From Bacillota bacterium (GTDB lineage: Bacteria; Bacillota; Clostridia; Acetivibrionales; JAEZXR01), in the NCBI GenBank assembly GCA_023419605.1, contig JAEZXR010000137.1, positions 1-64,000 of the forward strand: 64,000 nt of DNA, in the 5' to 3' direction. The notes below the pieces were generated by a model. The model was given only the letters and a program-made list of their open reading frames with translations. It made no database searches and was not told where the DNA came from. Position numbers and translations under genes: made by a program. Below, piece by piece: positions 6,791-15,306 of this stretch; the first letter of the stretch is position 1; each line of letters opens with the position of its first letter.

Positions 6791-7315
6791 ATGAGCACAT
6801 CCGATCAGATAACAACACTGGAAAACAAACGTCTCTGTAGCCTTGCTGAAGAAGACCGTTTCCGCGAAACTTGTGGAACCACTCTTGTTTCGGCGGGGGA
6901 GGAGTTCATCCACACTGAAATCGAGTTCATTCCCGCTAAAGCTAGGGTCATTGACTACTACCGTGAAACCTTCGAGTACCGCACCTGCCGTAAGAATGGG
7001 GAAACCTACATGGAGCCATCACTGATGCCGTATTCGGTAATTCAGCATTCTATAGCGTCTCCCTCTACCATTGCATAGGTCATGCATCAGAAGTTCGTCA
7101 ACGCCCTTCCTCTTTACCGCCAGGAAAAGGAGTGGAAGACTTTTCTCAAAGTAATGAATGTAAAGACAATAACTGCCGATTGCTTAAAAACTAATACACC
7201 ATCATTTAACCTATTAGGAAAAGTAGAGATAGCTGAAATAAAACAAGGTGATGAATTAGTCTGCCTTGAATTGAATTCCTTGTGTTGCCATGGGCAAAAT
7301 CTATTGATGGAGTAA
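6791..7315 (+). pseudogene. IS66 transposase (TnpC) N-terminal fragment
   Basis: Two consecutive frames, broken near 7078. The first (6791-7078) covers the zinc-finger and EFIPAK-type region of IS66 transposases (TCGTTLVSAGEEF, then IEFIPAKARVIDYYRETFEY), with cysteines of the zinc site degraded. The second (7082-7315) begins with FVNALPLYRQEKEW, conserved in IS66 TnpC. It then diverges into about 58 residues of unrecognised sequence, and the DDE catalytic part is absent. The unrelated tail may be the end of another gene joined by deletion. Confidence 0.65.
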
Positions 7316-7336
7316 GTCACACTATAGATGATTACC

Positions 7337-7369
7337 GCCCTGGGCCCTTAACCCAGGGCTTGATTTTTT
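7337..7369 (+). terminator. Strong rho-independent terminator
   Basis: GCCCTGGG (7337-7344) pairs perfectly with CCCAGGGC (7352-7359), followed by TTGATTTTTT. Confidence 0.8.
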
Positions 7370-7464
7370 ATATGGTTATAGACAGTGTTGGGCATTAACG
7401 GTATTATCTTCCTATGAGGCGTTTCGTAAACACAAAAGTATGCGGTTTGAAAACTTTTACAAAT

Positions 7465-7502
7465 AATTGGTAAAATAAATTCTGTTTTAGAGTTCGTTAT
7501 CT
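7465..7502 (+). repeat. 38-bp inverted repeat, left copy, flanks pectate lyase gene
   Basis: Thirty-four of 38 positions match the reverse complement of 8669-8706. The most conserved core is GTTTTAGAGTTCGTTATCT. The copy lies just downstream of the lyase gene's stop codon. Confidence 0.8.
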
Positions 7503-7551
7503 TTTGATTATTTACTTTAAAAGTGTTTTATCCTTTTTGGATCGAGTCCGG

Positions 7552-8538
7552 TTAATTGGGATATTTGGCCAGCCAGGCAGGATAATCTGTGTTAATTAAT
7601 GATTCCGGCCAATATCCATACCAGCTGTATCCAATTCTTCTTTCCTGTTCAATTTCTGCCAGACTGTATTTCTTTACACCGTCACGTCCTGCGAAGAACG
7701 GTTTATTGGTGCCTATTTCATAATAACGGGCCCAAATAGGTTTTGCGGCAGGATCCTGCACGATCCATGCATCGGTAGATGATTTTTCTACTCTGATTCC
7801 TTTGATCTGTACCTTGTTTAAATAGGCTACTCCTGCTTTGATGGTAGTTTTGAGAGCAGCACTTGGATTGTCCACATTCATCAAGAAGCGTAGAATACTT
7901 ACCGATTCGCTGCTGACATTGCCTGGGAGCTCATATGCCCTTGCAGATGTGGGCTTCAGCGTAGAATAATCATGCTGCTGACACCAAAGCTGCCTTTCTC
8001 CGTTTGAGACAATCTGGGTATTAATTATGCAGTTGATGGCTTTTGTAACTGCTGCCGCACATTTACTTGCCAATGTACTGTCCACCCACGAAAAATCACC
8101 GGATTTTTTTGAAATATCGTCTAAGAGGATGACGACATTTGTCATGGCATTATCATTATACGTAATATGCATATGATATCCTGTAGAATTGTATATCTGC
8201 GGAAAGCCACCATTTGCATACTGCATATTCAGGAGGAAATTGATTCCTTTAACAGCCGCATTCTTATACGTGGTATTGTTGGTGCTTTTGAACTCTTTTG
8301 CCAATCTTCTTATTTCCGTATAGGTTGCTTTGTTATCGATAGTGGATTTTGCCCAATCCCCGCTGGTCTCGCTGTAGGTCTTTTTCCATCCTCCGTCGGA
8401 ATTCTGGTTTGATACAATCGCCGCTATGGTTGCCGTTTCGCCGTCCCCCGCCAATGCAACAGCACTGAGGGAAATCAGCATACTTGCCGCAACCAGGAAA
8501 GATACTAGAATTTTTGTACTTTTTAACATTTTTCTCAT
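7552..8538 (-). CDS. Secreted pectate lyase, polysaccharide lyase family 10
   Basis: Predicted 328-residue protein. A signal peptide spans residues 1-30 (ends AVALA). The PL10 hallmarks appear in order: NQNSDGGWKK (44-53), TIDNKATYTEIR (66-77), QYANGGFPQIY (106-116), HITYNDNAM (124-132), WCQQHDYSTLKPTSARAYEL (185-204) and ERRIGYSWYGYWP near residue 300. PL10 enzymes cleave polygalacturonate by calcium-dependent beta-elimination outside the cell. Length matches a single catalytic domain with no binding modules. It stands alone between inverted repeats and is not part of the adjacent operons. The right repeat contains a possible promoter reading toward it (TTTAGT, 16 bp, TATAAA). Confidence 0.93.
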   Translation of the reverse strand: MRKMLKSTKILVSFLVAASMLISLSAVALAGDGETATIAAIVSNQNSDGGWKKTYSETSGDWAKSTIDNKATYTEIRRLAKEFKSTNNTTYKNAAVKGINFLLNMQYANGGFPQIYNSTGYHMHITYNDNAMTNVVILLDDISKKSGDFSWVDSTLASKCAAAVTKAINCIINTQIVSNGERQLWCQQHDYSTLKPTSARAYELPGNVSSESVSILRFLMNVDNPSAALKTTIKAGVAYLNKVQIKGIRVEKSSTDAWIVQDPAAKPIWARYYEIGTNKPFFAGRDGVKKYSLAEIEQERRIGYSWYGYWPESLINTDYPAWLAKYPN

Positions 8539-8668
8539 AAATCGATACCTCCAATATTTTTTTAGTCGGACTGTGTGTAAAGCCTGGACAGAATAGGGAA
8601 TGATAGATTACCTGTCTGCCCTATAGGTTTTTAAACCCGAAATGCAGGAAAATAACTTGATGCTTTAT

Positions 8669-8706
8669 AGATAACGAACTCTAAAACTAAATTTATTTTG
8701 CCAGTT
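8669..8706 (-). repeat. 38-bp inverted repeat, right copy
   Basis: Reverse-complement partner of 7465-7502. Read toward the lyase gene it contains TTTAGT, 16 bp, then TATAAA immediately past the core, a plausible promoter about 110 bp before the start codon. Its core resembles the ends of the palindromic element at 18916-19015 (AGATAACCAACTTTA). Confidence 0.75.
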
Positions 8707-9052
8707 GAGGGTTAGTTCGGATATATGCCTTGAACTTTTTCAAAGCAGCTACAAGCTCCTGCTCGTGAATGGCAGCAGAAACATTAGATATAAACTCTAT
8801 TCCTTCCCATTTGTACACCACTATTGCATGGGATAAGGAATTGGATCATATTTCCAATATACTAACTGTATTGCAATTTAACAAGATACATTTTCATCGT
8901 ATAGCATACAAATTATAGGAAAATGGATAATTGCTATAGAGATCCACGAAGGATTGAATGTAGTAGGAAACTGTAACAATGCCAACAGTTCTATCTTTTA
9001 TGGCAAAGAGGGTGAAATTATAACTGGGGTTTTGTAAAAATCCCTTTGTTAG
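8694..9052 (-). pseudogene. Unidentified gene remnant
   Basis: Two minus-strand open stretches in coding-like sequence. Positions 9052-8894 encode a segment containing YNFTLFAIKDRTVGIVTVSY. Positions 8845-8694 encode one containing VYKWEGIEFISNVSAAIHEQ and ending NPQLAK. A stop and frame change separate them and no start codon with a site is present. The last codons and stop fall inside the right inverted repeat. The family is not recognised. Confidence 0.35.
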
Positions 9053-9210
9053 GGGTTAATTTTTCTTAAGTTTCCTTATGGGCTGTACCCCTTAAATATA
9101 GCTACTTTATTAACTATTTTTATTATCATGCTTTAAGAAACTAGAGAAATGTTTATAGCTTTTCCAAATCTATTTTTGAGATTCAATAGGAAAAATGAAT
9201 GACTTTCTCC

Positions 9211-9265
9211 GTACAAAAAAATCCATCCTGCTTTACAATCTGTAAAGCAGGATGGATTTTTGTAC
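9211..9265. terminator. Very strong bidirectional terminator
   Basis: TCCATCCTGCTTTACA and TGTAAAGCAGGATGGA pair perfectly around ATC. The stem extends outward through A/T runs to GTAC on both sides. It lies about 190 bp beyond the end of the minus-strand pectin operon and probably ends it. Confidence 0.85.
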
Positions 9266-9457
9266 ATAATTTTTTATAGGCATTTTTATTTATTATAAGA
9301 ACAGAAAATCTTATACTTTATGCAAATATGCATAAAAGGTGGTTATCAGTTTAAACAAGCGGCTTTTGCATCCCACTTCCGTCCCTCCGGAAAGGAAACC
9401 TCACCGTATTCCGGCTCAGGGTTTACCGGGGGCAGCCGGCACGGCCTTCGCCGCCCC

Positions 9458-11626
9458 TTAAAATCCGCATTCTTTTAATTTCTGCGCTTCGATGCCTGCC
9501 AGCATCACAATTCCAATCCCATGAGGGTCGTTCAAAAGCCAGGATAGATCGTTCTTGTAATAGCCGGCTGAAAAAGACGAACCGGACCCTCTGCAAACGC
9601 CATAAATATTTCCGGCCTTATCGATGGATTTCCTCGAGATTCCTTCCCATGCCTTAAATACGGACCGGGTGTAGGCTTCCGTATTTTTCAGCCACCCCAA
9701 CCGTACTCCCCGGGCAAAGGCATAAGCAAACATGGAGGTGCAGGAAGTCTCCGGATAGGATTCAAAATCCGTCAGCACCTGATGCCACATTCCCTCTTCA
9801 TCCTGCAGGGCAAGGTATCCCTCCGCCAGGTCGTTAAACATCGCCAGCAGCGCATCCCTCTTTTGGTGCTCTTCGGGCAGTACAGCCAGCAGCTCCGAGA
9901 GGGAAAAAGCAACCCAACCGTTTCCTCTCCCCCAGGGCACTCCGGTGGCGGCATCATGCCGGAAATCATAAATGTGGGACATGATTTTTTTCTCCGGAAT
10001 GTAGAGGTATTTTTTATAAAACAGGAACTGTTGTGCAGCATCATCGATATACCGGCTCTCTCCGGTAAGCCGGTAATACCTGCACAGGAAGGGAACGCTC
10101 ATGTATAAGTCGTCCGCCCAGAGTGTTTCCACCATCAAGGCACTGTGGGAGCCTTTCCTGTATAAAGTCCCTTCTTCCAGCCGGGATTGCTGGTTGCTGA
10201 TATAGTCGGCAATATCATCGGCCAGTTCCCGGGCGCCTGTAACCTCCGCGTGCTGCAAAAGCTCCAGCATCATCGATCCGAAGGAACCGCAGTCATCCAG
10301 GCTGTCTACCGCAGAAATCTGGTTGTTAATTCCGGCTGCACCGTATTGCAGCCGGTCCCACAGCGAATACCAGTAGCCGGAGGTGCAAAGCTCCACATGG
10401 CGCTTGATATATTCCACGATATCCGGCCGTTTCAGCAAAAGCCCTGTCTGCAGCAGCCCGTACAGGGTCACTCCCAGGGGATAATTCCATTTGCCGAAGA
10501 GTGTATTCTCCAAAAACAGCCTCACTCCGGCTCCCGGCATATCCAGCTGCCAGAAGATGACCCCATCTTCACTTTCCACCAACCGGTCTCCGCTCTTTAG
10601 CGATTCATAGTCCACTGGAGCAGCCTTTGCAAGTGGTCCGGCATAAAGCCATTTCTCCCGGGTTCCTTTCACCGGCAGGGGAAGGGTAAAGGGGAGAGGG
10701 CGGCTTTCTAAAAAAATTTCCAGCTCGAATCCCCATCCGGTTTCACCGCAGCCGCTTTTCACAAAAACATCCTGCGCTCCCGCTTCTGCTAAAATCCTTT
10801 GCTCAAAGCGGCCTCCTGTTTTTGAGGCATAGACCTCCAGGCCGCCCAGATGAATTTCAATGTCTCCGGTACTGCTTCCTTTCAGGATGCAATCCTGTTT
10901 TCCCTGTCCCGGAATGCGGACCCTGGACCATCCCACAGCAGCAGAGTCCTTTCTGAAACCGAAAATACGCTCCAATTGTCCCTTACAGCTCTCTTGCTCA
11001 CTCCATTGCCCCTGGGGAAACCAGGATTCTCCCGTTTCTGCTTCAGATGCATTTGCAGCCGGAAGCACTTGCATATCCTCCCACCGGGGCTCCGTGATAA
11101 TCCAGCCTTCCTGTCCATCCCGCTCTGAAGAAGGCATGAGGAAGTGAAGGGGGAAGTTCTTATAGGCTCCTGTACCAAAAACTCCGCCAAAACCGATAGG
11201 AGTTTTTGTAAAACGAATGACGAAGCAGTTCCATCCGCTTTCCAGCTTCACAGGAAAATTTCTTTTCACGGAAAAGTTTCGTTCTTCCTGATTATTGGAT
11301 TTATACACCAGCTCTGCGTTGCAGAAGACTTTCATAGGTCCGTAGGCGCTGGCAGAGAAAGTCATTTCTCCCTCCTGGTCACTCCAAAGCTTCGCCCAGG
11401 CATAGGCAATCTGCTCATTTTGTGCCTCCGGATATAATGCTTTCAAATCGAACTGATACCGGTAATCCTGCGTCCGTTTAAAACCGTTTTTATGGGATGC
11501 TCTATAAATAAAAGGGTGGGGAGGGTTCTGCCCCATATACCGGTTTGCAATGGTCTCCAGTGTTTTCTCAATGTCCTCTCCCAATTTATAATAAATGCTG
11601 TTCATCTCATCGATATATTTTTCCAT
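9458..11626 (-). CDS. GH105 unsaturated galacturonyl hydrolase with N-terminal extension
   Basis: Predicted 722-residue protein without signal peptide, start after AGAGGATG. The C-terminal part (about 370-715) is a GH105 (alpha/alpha)6 barrel: SLDDCGSFG (442-450), WADDLYM (503-509, with Asp506 at the catalytic position), then RGNGW and YPETSCTSMFAYA. GH105 enzymes hydrate the 4,5-unsaturated uronic residue left by lyases and release it. Residues 1-340 are beta-rich with no recognised domain and roughly double the normal length of about 370. It is the last gene of the minus-strand transporter operon and has a compact GH105 paralogue at 13935. The extension may bind a decorated or longer oligosaccharide. 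Confidence 0.85.
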   Translation of the reverse strand: MEKYIDEMNSIYYKLGEDIEKTLETIANRYMGQNPPHPFIYRASHKNGFKRTQDYRYQFDLKALYPEAQNEQIAYAWAKLWSDQEGEMTFSASAYGPMKVFCNAELVYKSNNQEERNFSVKRNFPVKLESGWNCFVIRFTKTPIGFGGVFGTGAYKNFPLHFLMPSSERDGQEGWIITEPRWEDMQVLPAANASEAETGESWFPQGQWSEQESCKGQLERIFGFRKDSAAVGWSRVRIPGQGKQDCILKGSSTGDIEIHLGGLEVYASKTGGRFEQRILAEAGAQDVFVKSGCGETGWGFELEIFLESRPLPFTLPLPVKGTREKWLYAGPLAKAAPVDYESLKSGDRLVESEDGVIFWQLDMPGAGVRLFLENTLFGKWNYPLGVTLYGLLQTGLLLKRPDIVEYIKRHVELCTSGYWYSLWDRLQYGAAGINNQISAVDSLDDCGSFGSMMLELLQHAEVTGARELADDIADYISNQQSRLEEGTLYRKGSHSALMVETLWADDLYMSVPFLCRYYRLTGESRYIDDAAQQFLFYKKYLYIPEKKIMSHIYDFRHDAATGVPWGRGNGWVAFSLSELLAVLPEEHQKRDALLAMFNDLAEGYLALQDEEGMWHQVLTDFESYPETSCTSMFAYAFARGVRLGWLKNTEAYTRSVFKAWEGISRKSIDKAGNIYGVCRGSGSSFSAGYYKNDLSWLLNDPHGIGIVMLAGIEAQKLKECGF

Positions 11627-11718
11627 ATTTTCATCCTCTCTGGTCCTTTCTCGGGTGAGTTCCCTCTATTTTTCCGGCCGCAGAAACAAGAATGCCGTTA
11701 CCCCAGCCGGACACCTAA

Positions 11719-11859
11719 GGATCGGCTAAAATATTACTTCGGATACCTTTTTGGGGCTGGTCGCAAACTATGTTTGCTGCTCGCCTATGCATCCTAGACA
11801 CGGGGCCAAGCTGTAGCAGCCCGAAAAAGTTTTAACCGAAGTTATACTTTAGCGATTCC
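11719..11859. repeat. MITE-like element, about 140 bp
   Basis: Ends are inverted repeats of 24 bp: 11719-11742 begins GGATCGGCTAAAATATTAC, and 11836-11859 reads on minus GGAATCGCTAAAGTATAAC. CCTAAGG occurs at both borders (11714-11720 and 11858-11864), a candidate target-site duplication that includes the stop codon of the neighbouring glycosidase. The interior (11755-11794) shares a block with 59751-59790. It separates two genes of one operon. Confidence 0.65.
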
Positions 11860-13919
11860 TAAGGCATGGGGCTTAGTCCTTCCCAGCGGACCACCCAGGA
11901 ACCATCCGCGGGAAAACCCGGCGCTTCTCGTTCCGGCCCGCCATCCCAGCCTGCGGCCATCATCGCCACTGCTAGAAGGAGTCCTCCGTTTCCAGGGAGA
12001 TACAAAGGAAGATCCTTTCTTGTTACCTGCCGGTTATGCCCATTGGTCAAATAAGTGTTTTTAGGGGCATCCATCAGCAGCGCATCAATGGCAAGATCGC
12101 CTTCTCCCAGGCGGGCTGCCGTCATGGCCACCATGGGAGAATCCCATCCCCAGGTCCGTTCCCAGGTCCAATCTTTCATCACCCTGTGAAGCGTTCTCCG
12201 CATGGTTTCCCTGTCTGCAAGCTTTCCGGGCAGAATCCCGTAAGCCCCCAGCATGGAAGGATGGTCAACATTGAACTTGGTGAAGGTTTCAGCGCACTTT
12301 TCGTGAGCCAGGTATACCCCCTCGGACTCCGGAAGCCTGGATATCTTGGTTATGATTTCCTCCCATTTTTCTTCCAGGGGCAGACCCAGCCTTTTTTTCC
12401 ATTCCTGGGCCGTATGAAGTCCAAAAACCCAGTACTCAAGCTCATAAGTGGGGTTTAAGGTTTCCTCCGGCTTATGATTTTCCTGGGCGGGAATCACCGG
12501 AGGCCCTAAAACAAACCGGTCCTTCTCTTCGTCATAGTGGGCGAAAGAGGCCATAAATTCCGCTGTATGGAAAACAATGTCCTTATAGGTTTCCAGGGTC
12601 TCTTCGTCCGGCTGCGCCCGATAGCACAACTCGGCAAAGTAAATGGGGTGGGGCTGCTGCCAGATCAATAGGGGAGCGATGGGAGAAGGACTGTTATTTC
12701 CTTCTGCATCTACCATCTTCGGCCAGCGCGCGCCCTCATATCCCTGCATTTGAGCGATTTCAAAGGCTTTCCCCAGGATGGATTTATACCACCAGAGGCT
12801 TCTTTCCAAAAGCGGCGCCCTTCCCCAGAGCGGAAAATGGGCGGCATGCCAGAAGTGCATTTCCAAATGGGGTTTTCCATACCAGCTGTTGCAGGTCAGA
12901 CCCGTTTCCTGTGGAGGGATGGTTCCTGCGCATTGGATGGCCGTTAAATATTGAGACAAAACAATTCTTTTTTCCAATTCCCATGCTCTGGGATCCTTGC
13001 TCTCGGCCAGTTCAATGGCTCCGCCCTCCGTCCAGAACCTTTCCCAGTGCTTGATACTAGCCTCTTCTACTGCCTCATAGGAGGGCAGCTCCTCCCGTAT
13101 GAATAGGGGAGAGAAGCCGGTGACAAAGGAAATCCGATCGGTTTTTTCCTCCGGCTTACAGGTAAAGCGGTTTTTCTCTCTTTGGGTCACAATCACTTTC
13201 CGGGAAAAGGCGGCAGTAACAAAATACCGATCATGATCCAGCACACGAAGCCATTGGATTTGATGAGAGGATCCGCCGATTTTCTCCGTGCTGTGCCGGT
13301 CCATCCGGCTCCAGTTGGCTGCGTGCTTTTCATGGGACCCATAGGGAAAGTCAAAATCAATGGACAAGCGTCCTGCCTCGATCAAGGGGGATTCTACCGA
13401 TACGGCCAATTGATCTCTTACGGGATGGCACAGCGTTTTCACCTGCACCGGAATTCCTTCTACCGTAAAGCGGCTCAGCAGAATGCCGCTCCAGAGATCC
13501 AGCTTCTGCTGTATTCCCTGAATATCTTCGATTTCGATCCTTCTTCCGTCAGATCCCAGCATTCGCAGGCCGATTTGTCCCAGATGCAGCCGGTGCGGGT
13601 TCTGCCGCATCCAGTCGTAGATTTCCTTCTGCTCTTTATGGTTGGAAGCATAGGGCACTTTGCGTCCATAGGTATCATACATTTTAAACCGGTACTCCTT
13701 AGGATCTACTCCTTCCGGCGCAGGGATGGTATGCCATCCCCACTGGGACTGGGTGCACAAGGACATGCTTTCCCGGTAAGCTTCCGGGAAAGACTGAAGC
13801 CCTGTGATATCCGCGCTAAAAGCAAATTCTCCGTTTCCTACGGAGAGAGGGGAAAAGACGTCAATTTCTTTTATTTCCGGATTGTGCCGGCTTACTAGTT
13901 GAAAACGATTGATGGTCAC
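11859..13919 (-). CDS. GH65-like six-hairpin glycosidase
   Basis: Predicted 686-residue cytoplasmic protein with GTG start after AGAGGATG. An N-terminal beta-domain (about 1-280; LSVGNGEFAFSADITGLQSF is a typical opening of this clan) is followed by an (alpha/alpha)6 barrel. Conserved blocks are TCNSWYGKPHLEMHFWHAAH near residue 345 and TFKFNVDHPSMLGAYGILPG-like sequence near 560. The architecture is that of GH65-related glycosidases of unassigned specificity seen in pectin loci. Its place between two GH105 genes suggests removal of a neutral sugar or decoration from RG-I oligosaccharides. The acid and base residues cannot be assigned with confidence. Fifteen bases separate it from the upstream GH105 gene. 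Confidence 0.6.
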   Translation of the reverse strand: MTINRFQLVSRHNPEIKEIDVFSPLSVGNGEFAFSADITGLQSFPEAYRESMSLCTQSQWGWHTIPAPEGVDPKEYRFKMYDTYGRKVPYASNHKEQKEIYDWMRQNPHRLHLGQIGLRMLGSDGRRIEIEDIQGIQQKLDLWSGILLSRFTVEGIPVQVKTLCHPVRDQLAVSVESPLIEAGRLSIDFDFPYGSHEKHAANWSRMDRHSTEKIGGSSHQIQWLRVLDHDRYFVTAAFSRKVIVTQREKNRFTCKPEEKTDRISFVTGFSPLFIREELPSYEAVEEASIKHWERFWTEGGAIELAESKDPRAWELEKRIVLSQYLTAIQCAGTIPPQETGLTCNSWYGKPHLEMHFWHAAHFPLWGRAPLLERSLWWYKSILGKAFEIAQMQGYEGARWPKMVDAEGNNSPSPIAPLLIWQQPHPIYFAELCYRAQPDEETLETYKDIVFHTAEFMASFAHYDEEKDRFVLGPPVIPAQENHKPEETLNPTYELEYWVFGLHTAQEWKKRLGLPLEEKWEEIITKISRLPESEGVYLAHEKCAETFTKFNVDHPSMLGAYGILPGKLADRETMRRTLHRVMKDWTWERTWGWDSPMVAMTAARLGEGDLAIDALLMDAPKNTYLTNGHNRQVTRKDLPLYLPGNGGLLLAVAMMAAGWDGGPEREAPGFPADGSWVVRWEGLSPMP

Positions 13920-13934
13920 AGTATCATCCTCTCT

Positions 13935-15029
13935 TTAAAAACCTTTTTGTTCTATCTCCAGGCTTGCCAATATGAAAGGGCCGACTCCTTTATAGTCGTC
14001 GGAAACCACCGGCTCACTCACGTAGTAGGCATAGGAGCCGTCCCGGTAGGGGTTGCCTCCCAGTCCCGCCACTTTGCAGACTCCCTCCAGCGTTACTCTT
14101 CCCTCGGCGTCAGTTTTGACAAAATTCCGGATCAACCCGTCATAGCCTTTTTGCGCTGCTGTGATCCAATCCGGAGAAAGGTATCCTTTCCGCACTCCCT
14201 TGGCAATGGCGTAGAGGAACATGCTGGATGCCGAGGTTTCCAGATAGTTTTTCTCCTGGCCTCCTCTGTTCAGCACCTGATACCATAGTCCGGTGGAAGG
14301 ATCCTGTACCTTCACCAGCGCTTCGGTTAACGAAGCAAGCACCTGAAGGATTTCTTTCCTTCCGGGTTGTTCTTGGGGAAGATAATCCAGCACATCCACC
14401 ACCGCCATGGCATACCATCCCATGGCTCTTCCCCAAAAATTCGGGGAACAGCCGGTAACCGGGTCCGCCCATTTCATCCCTCTGCTTTCATCCCACCCAT
14501 GGTACAGAAGTCCCGTTTCCGGGTCCCGGGTATGCTTTTCAATCAAAAGAACCTGACGAACAACGTCAGAAAAGCAGCCCGGCTCTCCGAACATTTCCCC
14601 AAACCGGGCATAGAAGGGAGCTGCCATATAAAGTCCGTCCAACCACACCTGATGGGGATAGATCTGCTTGTGCCAGAATTCTCCTTCTTTTGTCCGGGGC
14701 TGGTGCTTTAACTGCTCCCGTACACTCCAGGCTGCTTTTTTATACTTTTCTTCCCGGGTGATTTCATACAAGCTCAGCAATACTTTTCCCTGATTTACCT
14801 GGTCGATATTGTAGTCTTCTCTTTTATACGTCCCGATTCTGCCTTCTTCATCGACAAACCGGTCCATGCCCTGCTTGATATAATTAAAATACCGGGGATC
14901 TTTTGTCTTCTCCCAGACTGCTTCTACCGCCGTCAATATCAAACCGTTTTCATAGCACCATTGTTCCTTGTAGGGAGAAGAAGTTCCCATGACTGTTTCC
15001 GCCATTCTGACGGACCAACGATTTTCCAT
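13935..15029 (-). CDS. GH105 unsaturated rhamnogalacturonyl hydrolase (YteR/YesR type)
   Basis: Predicted 364-residue cytoplasmic enzyme of normal family length. Family motifs are YNIDQVNQGK (Asp76) and QVWLDGLYMAAPFY (Asp131), corresponding to the two aspartates of Bacillus YteR that bind substrate and act as general acid. GRAMGWYAMAVVDVL and LETSASSMFLYAIAKGVRKG follow. It hydrolyses the unsaturated disaccharide made by rhamnogalacturonan lyases, giving rhamnose and an unsaturated uronate. It follows the two permease genes of the same operon, which links uptake with intracellular degradation. Confidence 0.93.
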   Translation of the reverse strand: MENRWSVRMAETVMGTSSPYKEQWCYENGLILTAVEAVWEKTKDPRYFNYIKQGMDRFVDEEGRIGTYKREDYNIDQVNQGKVLLSLYEITREEKYKKAAWSVREQLKHQPRTKEGEFWHKQIYPHQVWLDGLYMAAPFYARFGEMFGEPGCFSDVVRQVLLIEKHTRDPETGLLYHGWDESRGMKWADPVTGCSPNFWGRAMGWYAMAVVDVLDYLPQEQPGRKEILQVLASLTEALVKVQDPSTGLWYQVLNRGGQEKNYLETSASSMFLYAIAKGVRKGYLSPDWITAAQKGYDGLIRNFVKTDAEGRVTLEGVCKVAGLGGNPYRDGSYAYYVSEPVVSDDYKGVGPFILASLEIEQKGF

Positions 15030-15083
15030 TCATTTCATGCCCCTTTCCGTCCTTTTGATACTACTGCGTTAGTTTGTAATGAT

Positions 15084-15131
15084 CCTTGTAAAAATGGCAG
15101 CTCAAAACCGTTGTTGCTCATTTTTACAAGG
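15084..15131. repeat. Hairpin with 13-bp perfect arms
   Basis: CCTTGTAAAAATG (15084-15096) pairs with CATTTTTACAAGG (15119-15131). A second perfect stem, GTAATTTG/CAAATTAC, follows at 15133-15152. Both lie in the gap between permease and GH105 genes and may process or attenuate the operon message. Confidence 0.6.
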
Positions 15132-15189
15132 CGTAATTTGTGAACAAATTACCAAAATCTTAGGTAATTAACGCGGGAATATTAGGTTG

Positions 15190-15264
15190 GCAAAAATATA
15201 ACTTACGCACCCCCTGCGCGGATACCATGAAGGACCCGCACAAAAGCGCAAGTTATATTTTTGC
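15190..15264. repeat. MITE-like element, 75 bp
   Basis: GCAAAAATATAACTTACGC (15190-15208) and its inverted partner at 15246-15264 match at 18 of 19 positions. The end sequence resembles the ends of the elements at 11719 and 52661. Confidence 0.6.
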
Positions 15265-15306
15265 TGCACCTTTACTGCTCCTATATATTGTGCGATAAAG
15301 GCATAG

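Larger units (their letters stand above)
6212..7315 (+). mobile_element. Decayed IS66-family insertion sequence
   Basis: Fragments of IS66 accessory and transposase genes lie in order, but frames are broken and no tnpB is visible between tnpA and the tnpC fragment. A likely left inverted repeat starts at 6212 with GTAACCGTCTAAATAAGTC, which has the GTAA start usual for IS66 ends. A clear right end was not found; homology stops near 7140 after the motif LPLYRQEKEW. Just outside the left end, GAGTC...GACTC (6159-6183) encloses GGGGGACGGTTCC, another repeat-like scrap. Confidence 0.6.

Noticed and set aside
7465..8706. Complete insertion sequence around the lyase gene
   Set aside because: No transposase frame lies between the arms; only a non-autonomous cassette or regulatory repeats remain possible.
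10187..10600. Plus-strand open frame inside the GH105 fusion gene
   Set aside because: Shadow of the minus-strand enzyme with no initiation signals.
13182..13898. Long plus-strand open frame of 238 codons
   Set aside because: It lies entirely opposite the GH65-like glycosidase, whose conserved motifs are on minus; no ribosome site and an amino-acid content typical of an antisense shadow.
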